NCBI GenBank assembly: GCA_040357565.1
Contig: JBDODJ010000008.1
Length of the DNA: 64,000 nucleotides
Origin: Cercozoa sp. M6MM
Lineage: Eukaryota > Endomyxa: Ascetosporea
Reading direction: 5' to 3' (one strand)
In this document: positions 35,275 through 46,789 of the stretch, in pieces
Layout: each line of letters begins with the position of its first letter
How positions within the stretch are numbered: the first letter of the stretch is position 1
The notes under the pieces: generated by a model
What the model saw: the letters and a program-made list of their open reading frames with translations, nothing else
Database searches by the model: none
Told to the model about the DNA's origin: nothing
Position numbers and translations under genes: made by a program

Positions 35275-36774
35275 GTATCACCCATTTTCATTTTTGACAG
35301 GAAGAAGATGAAGAACTGAACCGACGCGTTGCCGAACTGCAGACACGTGCGCGACTGAACGTACATGTTCAGCAAACATGCGTGTGCTGCCTAGGAAGGA
35401 TGTTGCTTGTGTGGTGCAGGGTGTAATCCGGGTGAACGAGCTGTCGGAGAGGGCGCCTGAGCTTCTCGCCGCTGCTGACGTACACTTAACCCTCCTTTTT
35501 AAAGCATGTTACTGTTACCCTGTTACCGTGTGATTCTCATTTACCTCCCGCAGAATAGAGACATCGGCGCGCTGCTGCAATCGCCCGGTGCGGCGAGTTC
35601 GCTGACGCTGTCTGCACTGCGTCGACTGGTAGAGCTTATCTCGTTACCCGGCGTTACACCAGGTTGCCTTTTTTGTTCCGTCACCTTCTGGGACTCAGGT
35701 TCGACCGTTTTTTGCATCGCTGGACGGCGCCGATTTGGACGAGTTGGTGCGCCTGCTGGTGCAAGCTACGACGACATATGCGTCTTTGGAAGAACCTCCG
35801 TCGCTCGTATCGCTCGGTGAAATTGTGAATTCGCGCGTATTTCGACAATGTGCACGTTACTGGAACCACACCGGCGATGTGCATACACAGGTAGCCTGGG
35901 TTTCTTGGGCCTCATATGATGCCCTTATGTATCAGCATGTTACTTCTACGCAGCGCACGTTGCTGGCACTGCATGCAGCGACGACAGAACAGCACGTGAC
36001 GCAGACACGATGTGACGCCGAGATCCAGACAGCCACAGGTCGCCTCCGTCAGGCACAAGAGCAGGCGCGCGAGGCTAAAAACGAACTGATGACGCTGCGA
36101 GAGGAGATCGAACGCGAAAGACTCCAATGGCGCCGGTATCTCTTTACTCTTTGTTTTATGTTACCTTATCCCTCGCTTTTTTTTAATCCACATGCACAGA
36201 GAGAGACAGCAGTTGCAGCAGCAGCAGAAACTCCTTAAAATAAACCCGGATACTGTTGTACCATAATCCTGATTTGAGCCATTTGGACTGACCCATTTGT
36301 ACCTGATTCGTGCATGGACAGACATCGAAATTGAAAAACAATAGCATCGCTGATGAGGGCGATTTGCTCAAGATTCGTCATCGAAATGTACTCTTGCTGC
36401 CACCCCACTGACCCAGTAATCCCTGCTTACCGTTTAATCTTTCTTCTTGCGGGTAGGAGATCGAGTCACTAAATAGCGAGCACGAGCAGCAATTGCAGCT
36501 GCAGAAAGCTCAGGCGGAGAGCGAAATGCACCGCGTGTCGCTCTTGCTGCAACGAGAGCGTGCCAACACCGTCGACGTGTCTGCCCAGTAGCATGAACTT
36601 TATCCCGCCATTCCCCCCCCCCCCCCCTGTTGCCCCATGCGCCATCCTTAGACTCGACGCCATGCGGCGAGAGAGGGACGCGGTACAGGTGCAATTGCAG
36701 CGACTGCTGCAGCAAAAGCGGCAGCAACAGCAACAGCAGGTACTTTGGCCACTCTCAGATCCTTCTGTTACCTC

Positions 36775-36824
<50 letters not shown>

Positions 36825-36834
36825 NNNNNNNNNN

Positions 36835-36885
<51 letters not shown>

Positions 36886-38053
36886 AGAAGCAGTCCAAGC
36901 GAACGACATCGTTCGAGCAGATCGTTATGAACACGCCTCCCAAGTCGAAGAAGCGGCAGATTCGCATTAGGTATGCTTGATCCAATTCTCTCGACGGCAT
37001 TCTCATTGCTCACCTGTTTGTGTGCTTAGTGAAGAATACTTCAGTCCTTCGAAGGAGGCGCGTTCCTGCAGTCTAGGTGACACAGAAGAAGTCGGCAGTA
37101 TTGCCCTCAGCGTGAGCGAACCTGCTGAAGACGGCGCTATTGTCTTGAGTCGCACTCCCAACACACCTATGGATACACCCAGAAACTCCGTGAAGGACAG
37201 TCCCTGCGGCACCGTTAAGCGCACTTCCGGAGACACGCCCCATGACAGTCCTGGCCGTTCTAGTCACTCGCACCGAGTGAGGCACGTACGGCGACTCAGC
37301 AGCAAGAGTCGACTGGACAACAGCGGCTACTTGCCTCTCACGCTTACCGAGGAAAATCTGCACCTCGTGCGCGACTTTGCCGCCACTTGCTTCCGCCTAG
37401 CCATGGTAAGCCCTTTCGGTCTGCACTTTATTTTTTGCCCTTTATCTCTTTGCCCTTTACCTCTTACCCTTTACCTTTACCCTTTACCTCTTACCCTTAC
37501 CCTTTACCTCTTACCCTTTACCTCTTACCCTTTACCTCTTACCCTTTACCTCTTACCTCTACCCCTTCACTCTTTCCCAATTATTTCACCCCCAGGCGGA
37601 GCACAGGCGGGAGCAACACCTGCGCTACGAGCGCGAACTTCGTGAGAGCCACGGCAAGAGCAAGAGCAAGCGGCCGAAGCGACCACCTAGAACACGAGTA
37701 CCTTGTGCCGTTGCTGCTCGCTGATTATCTGTATGTCTGTGCTGCAGCCGCCGTCGCAAGCACAATGGGACCTTACTGACAATGTTGAGGAACAAGTGGA
37801 GATTCACCAGGCTCTCATACACCAGGTACTATAGTTGCGCCTTCAAAATGCGATGTTCCCTATTCTCCCGGCTGCTACGAAGGTGTGCTTCGAGATCGAG
37901 GACTCGCAGTCGCGTGTTACAAGGGAACTCTGCGAGCTCGGACGCATGCTGAACGAGCGCGTTGAACTCGAGGCGCAGGCCAAAATACTGCGCGAGCACT
38001 TGCCGGCAAAACGACAAACTCGCCGCAACAAAGAAAGCTGTCTCATTATGTAG
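34464..38053 (+). CDS. EF-hand and coiled-coil protein with phosphorylatable linker
   Basis: The ATG at 34464 opens MNAADIFVALAGDED. A canonical EF-hand loop, DPDNKGYVTFDD, is split by an intron after the codon-6 G; its flanking helices are ASMFAHL and FIANYDSLAQVLAF. A coding 18-bp repeat at about 34931-34998 gives EEEEPAE units. Long coiled-coil exons follow (LRQAQEQAREAKNELMTLRE; LQLQKAQAESEMHRVSLLL; RRERDAVQVQLQRLL). Then comes a Ser/Thr-Pro-rich region (LSRTPNTPMDTPRNSVKD; SGDTPHDSPGRSS), consistent with proline-directed kinase sites. The C-terminal coiled coil (LGRMLNERVELEAQAKILRE) ends at 38053. The gene has two microsatellite introns with gaps. The architecture suggests a calcium-responsive cytoskeletal or centrosomal protein; that role is inference. 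Confidence 0.7.
35070..35270. repeat. (CA)n tract with 100-N gap
   Basis: (CA)n occurs on both sides of Ns at 35115-35214. It is intronic, between the exon ending NNDSEELDE and the exon starting EEDEELNRRVAEL. Confidence 0.95.
36777..36881. repeat. (TG)n tract with 10-N gap
   Basis: (TG)n occurs on both sides of ten Ns at 36825-36834, in an intron of the EF-hand gene. A C-tract at about 36613-36627 fills the previous intron. Confidence 0.95.
37437..37565 (+). repeat. CCCTTTACCTCTTA intronic minisatellite
   Basis: About ten copies of CCCTTTACCTCTTA-type units form a pure pyrimidine-plus-A tract in the intron after the exon ending ATCFRLAM, just before its CCCCCAG acceptor. Single copies of TTACCCTTTACC occur in many other introns of the window. 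Confidence 0.85.
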
Positions 38054-38140
38054 CGCCAGCGCATCGCATGACGTGAGTGCGTGTGTGGTTACTGATAAGA
38101 CTGATAAGACTGCGAACACGTCTGCTGTAGGTACATTAAG

Positions 38141-38611
38141 GTGCGCTTAAAGATTCAACAGTCATCAGTCTGCAACAGACTTGGAAGCTTAAAGTACGAC
38201 AACTACGCCCAAATACCGCGAAAGTGCAATGAATGCAATGCCAGAGGCAGACTCAGGACTCCCAACTGCAAGGGATGCAAACAACGACTACAAAAACGTG
38301 AAGTAAGCGAGTGCCCCGACTGCGCGGGTACCTGGGAAAATGCAGAAGGCACTCTCGACACGTACCACCGATTGCTGGAATGCAAAGTAACGGAAGCTAT
38401 CAGAAACAACACCAATGCGGCTCAATGGCGCACAATTGAAGACATACTGGCCGACCCTGAGAACCTAGCACTCAACAGAATGCACCAAGGCCAAGATCTC
38501 CTGGGACGAGGAAGCAACTATCGAGTGGAGAGACGGGAGGACGATGACGGGACGACCGACACCGCCTGCGACGCCTCTCTACTTGTAGCCCGCTACCTGC
38601 ACCAACCATGA
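38141..38611 (+). mobile_element. possible non-LTR retrotransposon 3' tail
   Basis: An uninterrupted 156-codon frame without introns lies just after the EF-hand gene stop; its first ATG is internal. It contains paired CxxC knuckles (CNECNARGRLR, CKGCKQRL), then CPDCAGTWENAEGTLDTYHR with a following LLEC. The latter is a CxxC...H...C arrangement like the zinc knuckle that closes many LINE-type reverse transcriptase ORFs. No reverse transcriptase or RNase H domain is present. The downstream 600 bp has no coding signal. It could be a 5'-truncated LINE or an unrelated zinc-binding gene fragment. Confidence 0.4.
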
Positions 38612-39247
38612 AGTCGACTTCGGTGTCTGGGGAACGTCAAAAGGGGAGTTGTATGGTCCTACCCTAAGCGGGCGGTAGACGCGGCCATGCTCTTGCGACC
38701 CACCCCAGACTGGTGCAGGGGAACTAAGTTACATAGTTGGTTTCCTAGAAGACTCAACTAACTAACAACAGTCAACAGTCATCAGTCGCACAGTGTTACA
38801 AGTGCTGCACAGTGTTAACAGCTCCCAGCAGATCGTAGTACAGTAGCGGGTATGACGGGATGACTAACGGATGGCTGACGAATCTCCTGAGAATTGAGAA
38901 ACGGCGCGTTTACTTAAAGACGCGTTCTGAAAACTTGCAGAGTTGCTTTTAAACTGACCTACAGTCTCAGCAGGGCCGCGACGTTTGCTGTATTGTCAGG
39001 TGGCAGGAAGAGAGCCCTCAGGTTAAAGCTTGTGACAGGTTCCAAAGTTGCAAAAAGGTACATGAGATTTATTTTTCGCTTTTTTTTGCGAAAATGTGTG
39101 TGTGTTCAGAAATGCTGGCACTTCGTGCTTGTCGCCACGTTGGGGCTCCAACTCTTCGCTGTATTTTAACTTTGCCTTCGTCCCCGTGATGCCCAATGGG
39201 ACTATCCTTGTGCAGTTTTCGCGATTACGGATAAAGAGTGGAACCCG
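38612..39247. other. intergenic interval, nothing recognised
   Basis: This 636 bp interval carries short repeats of CAGTCATCAGTC and CACAGTGTTA type (38770-38825), possibly the 3' region of the retrotransposon-like frame. It should also hold the promoter of the next gene. Confidence 0.45.
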
Positions 39248-40563
39248 ATGGGGCAATTTGAGTCGAAGCCGGCGGAGAAAAAGATAGTGGTCAGACCGGA
39301 AGATTTGATGGAAGAACCAAAGAAGAGACTTTCTCGCTCGCGACTCGTCACAAGACTCGCCAATCGTCTGGGTCGCCCAAATCAGCGCGTGACGTGGACC
39401 TCGCTCGCTGTGTCCTCCAAGGCCGTTTCTGTACCCTGCCCCTCCCGATACACGTGCAAGGTTTGTCTCTGCACTACGTATGTTTGTGCACCTAGATTCC
39501 CCAGCTGGGCACGGTCTCAGAGGAGACCAAGAAGGACTTCGAGCAGCAGGTCGCACCTGTGCTTGATCAGCGTTCCAAGGATCTTAAGGAGTGGCTCGCC
39601 ACCGACGTTGGCCAGGAGTTTCAGCGACTTGAGACGCTGATCCGGCACCGCATGCACCCAAACTTGAAGGTATTCTCCATACATTTTTTTGCCCCTCGGT
39701 TCCTCCTGTACACTGGCACTCTTATGCCATTTTACCGCCACAGACGCCCCTGTCGCCGCGCTTCCGCCTGGCAGCCGACACGTTGCGCGCCTTGAAACAC
39801 GGCGGTGAGCCTGTGTCGGTAAACCGTTTTACTTGTCTAGCCATGCTTAATTAGGGCGGCGCTCATGTTTCCTCGCAGGTTACGGCAGCCCAGGCCGCCG
39901 CCAAGGACAAATGGGAGCGTATGTCGGACGATGAAAAGGCCAAGTTGCAGCAGGTACGTTCGTACCTTCGTTGTGAGTGCGTATCGTTAAAGTTAAGCGT
40001 TTGTTGGACTCTATAGGAGTACCAGGAGCAGCTTGCAGAGATGCGCGCTGAGCGTGCTCGTTTGCAGGGCACTGGCGAATTGCAGGTTTCGTCATTTGTT
40101 CATACACTCTTTTCCCATCTTATGTGTGGTTTTTTAGGCCTTCCACAAGGAGCGTGCCTTGCTTTTGTCATGGCTCTCGACGCGCCATACGAAGTCGTTC
40201 GAGCAGTTCAAGGTGCCAAAACAATCGGTGTTCGTGTCGTAGTGAGGGTGTTTATCCTTTGTTTTTCTCTCGTCACAGGAGATGCAACAGCAGCATGAGG
40301 AGAAGCACATACAGAAGAAGGAAAAGATGAAGGAGATGCAGGTAAAGAAGAAGGAACTTGAACTCAAGAAAAAGGAGAGAAAGCAAAAGAAGAAGGAGAT
40401 CGTGCGCAAGAAGCAGGAGGCGTTGCGAAAGAGGAAGGCCAAGGCTGAGAAAGCCAAGGAGAAGGCCAAGGCTGAGAAAGCCAAGGAGAAGGCCAAGGTT
40501 GAGAAAGCCAAAAAGGTTGACGAAGCAGTACTCGAGGAGCTCATTGACACGCAACCTGAGTAA
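39248..40563 (+). CDS. lysine-rich coiled-coil protein with N-myristoylation motif
   Basis: The ATG at 39248 gives MGQFESKPAEKKIVV, which meets the N-myristoylation rule (Gly2, Ser6, basic residue at 8 or later). Exons then encode IPQLGTVSEETKKDFEQQV, LKEWLATDVGQEFQRLETLI, LSPRFRLAADTLRALKH and AAAKDKWERMSDDEKAKLQQ. The last resembles the third-helix side of an HMG box (KWxxMSxxEK). LAEMRAERARLQ and a long highly charged C-terminal helix (KKERKQKKKEIVRKKQEAL; repeated AEKAKEKAK) follow, ending EELIDTQPE at 40563. The first intron is either 35 or 71 nt; a GTACCC donor favours 71. A membrane-tethered basic coiled coil is the simplest reading; function is unknown. Confidence 0.65.
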
Positions 40564-40712
40564 ATCCCGCGACGACGACGCGACGTGCGGTGTGCCCCGG
40601 ATTGGCGGGTCTCTCGCTCGCGTCGCCGGGTAAGATGCGATGTTTCAAGTTTAAACTAATTACAACGATAATGTAACTGTAAAAACATCTGACTCGATTT
40701 GCCTGCCATAAC

Positions 40713-40720
40713 TACCGTAC
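40713..40720. promoter_or_regulatory. TACCGTAC octamer upstream of a gene
   Basis: This copy of the recurrent octamer lies about 150 bp upstream of the proposed start of the deoxyribosyltransferase-like gene, extended to CTACCGTACG. Confidence 0.3.
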
Positions 40721-40865
40721 GTCGTGTAGTTTGCGATATACGCGCGGATGTGGACAAAAACCTTCTGGGCTCCGCGAAGAACGAATCTCGACTGGACCCA
40801 GGGCGTGGCCCGACTAGGCTAGACAAGATGCGTACGAGAAGGAGGCAAACCGGGAAACTCTTGCA

Positions 40866-42390
<1,525 letters not shown>

Positions 42391-42877
42391 CAAGACCCGC
42401 TCGCGCTCAACTGATTCAATCTGCGTCCAGGACGGCTTCGGTCGGGCTGAACAGCTACAGCCTGAGATCTTCGCACTTTCCGTCATTTCCTTCCAAAATT
42501 TACAGTAAATTTATGTTACCGACGGTTCGGTTGTCAGTGAAAAGTAAGTCGTCAATTAGACGAAGCGAAAGAGTCAAATGATTCAGTTTGAGAAGCGAAG
42601 TGAAGAATTACACCAACTGGGTTCTTACGTCAAATTAGACGGAGTTTTAGACAGAATCTTCCGTCACGGTGAAAATCGTGCACAAGGCAAATCATAAAAA
42701 GCTGGCATGTTTTCTCTGCCTACGATGCCGCTTTGCGCAAGTCGTCGGCGTTGGTTTAGCAAGGCGGCTGGAACTAAATGACGTGATACCGTAGGAGTAC
42801 TTACGTATACCTACGTATACGATACTCGAATCCACGTGCGTACGGGCACCTTTTACCGCAGCACACGACGCGCAACG
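42391..42877. other. convergent intergenic interval
   Basis: These 487 bp lie between convergent stops. GTCAATTAGACGAAG (about 42550) recurs as a near copy, GTCAAATTAGACGGAG (about 42630). A TACGTATACCTACGTATAC stretch lies near 42803. No exon is seen. Confidence 0.5.
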
Positions 42878-43105
42878 TCAGTTCGCTGTTACGTCTCGGG
42901 AGGCAACAACGCAGTAACGCGGTCGTAGTAAGTATCCTGCCACAACGTCACAGACATAATGCTGGAGCATGCGAATGGAACATACCACAAATGGCAATGT
43001 GCCTCCACTCTGACCGTGTTCTCGCAGAGTATTGACGATGCCGGTGTGGATAGCACATTTACGTGTCACACCCTCGTCATCGACGAAAGCACTGTATGTG
43101 TGTGT

Positions 43106-43163
<58 letters not shown>

Positions 43164-43783
43164 GTGTGTCAGCTCCAACGCCGATTGAAATTATGCGTAC
43201 CGGTGCGGGGTCACGTTGATCGTCTTGTGCCGTCCAAATGAAATAAATGCATACATTTCGCCCTGTAGCACATCAGATGATAAGATAAACCCGCCTTTTG
43301 CAGAAAACAAATCCACTGGTCTCAAGTTGATTTCAGCCAGTTCCGTCGAGTCAGAGTTCACACTACTCGCGTGAGCACAATAAAACTCACACTTCTTTGC
43401 AGTAAAAAGCAAATACAGCAGAGTCGCGATGTTTTTGGCAACCGCAATGGCTGCCTACGAAAAATATAAGAATCCAAACATAAATGCTGTAATCTGGCGC
43501 GCCCGTATTTTGTACCTGCAAAGCAAAGGTAACGTTCTTTTCAAAACCGAGGGGCGCATCAGGCTTGTCGCTTTCGGTGTCAACAACAGTCACCATGTCA
43601 CCCACGGCAAAGACCTGGTTGAGCGGTCCTCTTCAAACACACAGAGGAACAATGCCTATTGTAGTTTACTCCATTTTACTGAAAAGGTACTGGTCGCTCA
43701 GAACACGCATACTCTTGTCAACCTTGACTGCACCACTATTAATACCACGTCTCAGTATGAACAAAGACACTGAGAGGGAAGAG

Positions 43784-43821
<38 letters not shown>

Positions 43822-46168
43822 AAGAGAGAATGTGTATACAGTGGCGTGAGTGCCGACGCGATCGGAGCAAAGGTAGAAACGTATGACGAATTGGCACGCG
43901 GACCACCTACGCGGAGGCGAAAAAAACAACTATGAGACTAAGCCAAGCATTCACAGGTGCTAGAACGCACCAGCCCACACGACAGCATCAAAGTCGAAGA
44001 CATCGCCATTGGCGCATGTGACGCTGTTTTCTGCCGCATCCACGATGCGGTACCCATCGCCATGTCTGCAGGTGTGAGCGTACAGAAAGGCAGAAGAGGT
44101 CACGGGCGCAGAAGGATAACAAACAAAACATCGATGCCCAAGGCAGCAAGCTCGCGCAAGGCCAAATCGTGCGCACCCGAAACTCGCTTCAGCAGACAGC
44201 TCGAAGACAATAGGGTCACTGTGCGATCACCCGGCAGGTCAGCAATCTCGCTGGCCATCTCGCAGCCGACCAAACCACCACCCACAACAACGACTTTCTT
44301 AGCAATCTGGTCTGGGATGGCATCGAAAAAAAGAAGTAAGACGATTAAAGGATTTAAAAAAAAGGTTGTACATCGCTGGTTTTGCTTCTTGAGTTGCTTT
44401 CGTCGCAGCTGCAGCGATCGACTTTGAAACAAAACACACCGAATGAGAACAAGGAAGGACAGAGAAGAAAAAAGGACATGCCCGATGGCACTGCGCATGT
44501 CGCCATCGTAGTTTGCCCCAGTGGCAAGAACAAGCGTGTCATAGAAGACTTGCTCGGTGCCAACCATGACTACCGAGCACAACTAAACATGAATCGTACA
44601 GCAGAACAGGACAGAATGTACCATGACCAGACCGCACAGCACGAACGGAGCCGAAAACGAGACGCACATTCTGTCACATGTAGGCTCCATACCAGGGGGG
44701 TGTCGATATAAAGGATGGCGGGGGTAACCTTAGAGTCATCGCCAAACACGTCGTGCAACGGGATTGAGACCTTCTCGTGATACTACAAGCAAAAGCTAGA
44801 TTTCTTGAAACCTCACACACCCAGCTAACCTTTCACCCCGATAACTTAGGATACTTTGTAGTCGGCACAGGAAGCGATGACCATGGACGGTACGTCCTCG
44901 AAGTACTCTTTGTCACTAAAGGTAAAGGGTAGAGAGGTATCGATATCACACATGAGGCAAATGTACTTAATTAGCGTGAGATGCACTTGCGGATGGTTGC
45001 GCAGACTCGCAGCCACAGCAATGCCACCTGGACCAGCGCCAATGACAACAACGCGATGCTTTCCGTTGCACACCTTGCAGCTTTCTACATTAGCACACGC
45101 TCGAGTCCACTTTGAAACCAGTTAAACCACAAGGTACGGCAGCCTTGCTCGATCGTGTTGTTGAAGTGCTCAACGAAACCAGTGACAAAATTGGTCATCA
45201 GTAGCTCGCCTATAGCAAATAATAAGGTATTTCCAGAAAAGATAATATTCAAAAAAAAAAGAAAGAAAAAGAACAAACAAAAGCAAAAAACACAACTGTA
45301 CTGATAGATAAAACTACGGATCTCATGGTCGGCACGGTTAAAAACGCCCTTGTATTCCTCACCTGTTCAGTCGCCTAGGCCTTCAGAAACAAAAGCAATT
45401 CGTCAAACATATCGATCCGGTACCAACAACGTCAAGTTTGGGTGTATTGTCAAGGGCTTGCTCAATCTTGTTCTCCGTGTACTGCCTGTGCAAAACAAAT
45501 CCGCGATTGCCTAACTCGGCTCGGTATAGAAGAGGGAGCTTTAATGAAATGACGTACCGAACGGTCGCTGACACGTTGACTTCAAACGGCGATTGCTGGC
45601 GCACGTAGTCGTCCGCGATAAAATTCTGCACAAAGGATTTGGTTTAGGGTCAAAGACGTAAAAAGGGAGACATACCAAGAGTCGCTTTGACGAGTGTGCT
45701 CGATACTGCGACACATCTGCAACAAGAACAACGTGCACTGCTCGAGTGAAAGCCGAGGTCAAGCTATACCATTAACGAACAGAAGGGACTCCTCTGCGAG
45801 CTTTGCCAGCGTGAAGCGCGCAAACGCTTCGTGCAGTACTGCAACACAACAATAACGAGCTCTCCAAACCACGAGAAAAGGAAGAAAGTAATATACACAC
45901 CCGAATTCGCCAGAATTTCCTCAAGGCTAATGTCAACGGGAATCGGCTCAACTGTATCATCCTGGCAGCAACCATGCATTCAAATAATAAAAGAGAAAGC
46001 AAAGACGAACTTGTTCCTAGAAACACTTCTTACCTCTGGGTAGTCGTCGTTCTTCGATATGTTGGCTTTGAAGGTTGTTAGCAGTTTCTTTAGGTTGCTG
46101 AATAACACACAGGACACAAAAACGTAAGTTAATGCGCGGCGTGGCGTGGCGTACGTGCGTGTGTGTGT

Positions 46169-46257
<89 letters not shown>

Positions 46258-46608
46258 CACGTGTGTACCGAACAAGCGAACCCTGGCGAAACAGCGATTT
46301 TTGCTTCGAAACCACGATTTGCAACTGTTTTGGTCGCAAGCAATGTGAATGGGTGATTGTTTTATGAGATCCCCGATTGATTTGTTTTTACCACGCCGTG
46401 CGTGCTCACGGGATTCTGGGCTTCTTCTTCTATCAGCGTCGCGGGAGTTTCGGTAAGCGTCTTCTCGGTACGCGGATTTGCTTCGGTTCCCGATGTCGAT
46501 GGTTGGACGTCCGCCTGGTTTGCGAAACTTCCATCGACAAATAATGGCGCAGTATGATTTAGATCTCAGTACTTCATCAACGCTATTACGAGAAGTGCAG
46601 ATGCCCAT
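42878..46608 (-). CDS. RGS domain fused to FSP1/AIFM2-like NAD(P)H oxidoreductase
   Basis: The ATG at 46608 starts MGICTSRNSVDE (Gly2, Cys4, Ser6: a myristoylation/palmitoylation-type motif). A disordered stretch follows, then a full RGS domain (about residues 105-230): SLEEILANS, HEAFARFTLAKLAEESLLF, SPFEVNVSATVR, FNRADHEIRSF and NFVTGFVEHFNN. At 45138 a GTACCT donor opens a 53-nt intron ending TGTAG at 45085, joining EQGC in frame to QSCKVCNGK. The oxidoreductase follows: HRVVVIGAGPGGIAVAA (FAD), DTLVLATGANYDGDMRSAIG, KKVVVVGGGLVGCEMASEI (NAD(P)H), FDAVVWA, LNQVFAVGDMVTVVD, NIATLLYLLF and YAFISFGRH. It ends near 42878. This order is that of AIFM2/FSP1-type quinone reductases. The oxidoreductase exon has no ATG before its GxGxxG strand. 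Without this splice the RGS frame stops at 45085-45087. Confidence 0.75.
43097..43169. repeat. (TG)n microsatellite
   Basis: An interrupted TG repeat lies in the last intron of the RGS-oxidoreductase gene. Confidence 0.9.
43786..43816. repeat. (GA)n microsatellite
   Basis: A perfect GA repeat lies in the intron between the exon ending FDAVVWA and the exon beginning VKVDKSMRVLSDQ; it reads (TC)n in sense. Confidence 0.9.
46162..46256. repeat. (GT)n microsatellite
   Basis: This GT repeat lies in an N-terminal intron of the RGS gene. The exons ending SLFRQGSLVR and starting NLKKLLTTF join in frame across it. Confidence 0.95.
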
Positions 46609-46692
46609 GCCTACAGTTCAGCACAACCAGACACAATGCGTGCACTTGTATAGTACTGCACAGAGTATCGTAGGCCAAAAATAAAAAACGTC

Positions 46693-46783
46693 TACTGTAC
46701 AGTAAAATAACGACTTGAGTGTTCGGAGTGCTGTTTTCGTACCTTTTAAGGGGGCGAATGTTCGGAGTGCTGTTTTCGTACCT
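46693..46783. promoter_or_regulatory. upstream region with 24-bp direct repeat and TACTGTAC
   Basis: This lies 85-175 bp upstream of the RGS-oxidoreductase start. TACTGTAC at 46693-46700 sits in TCTACTGTACAGTA. An exact 24-bp direct repeat (units begin GTTCGGAGTGCTGTTTTCGT) lies at 46721-46744 and 46760-46783. The position fits paired regulatory sites, but no factor can be named. Confidence 0.35.
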
Positions 46784-46789
46784 CCCTTT

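Noticed and set aside
37437-37565. Possible interstitial telomere repeat.
   Set aside because: The unit CCCTTTACCTCTTA does not match known telomere units, and the tract sits inside an intron with a clear acceptor.
45085-45087. TAG read as the end of a stand-alone RGS gene, with a separate oxidoreductase gene starting at 45073.
   Set aside because: The would-be oxidoreductase start codon is GTG, not ATG, the gap between genes would be 11 bp, and a canonical 53-nt intron removes the stop in phase.
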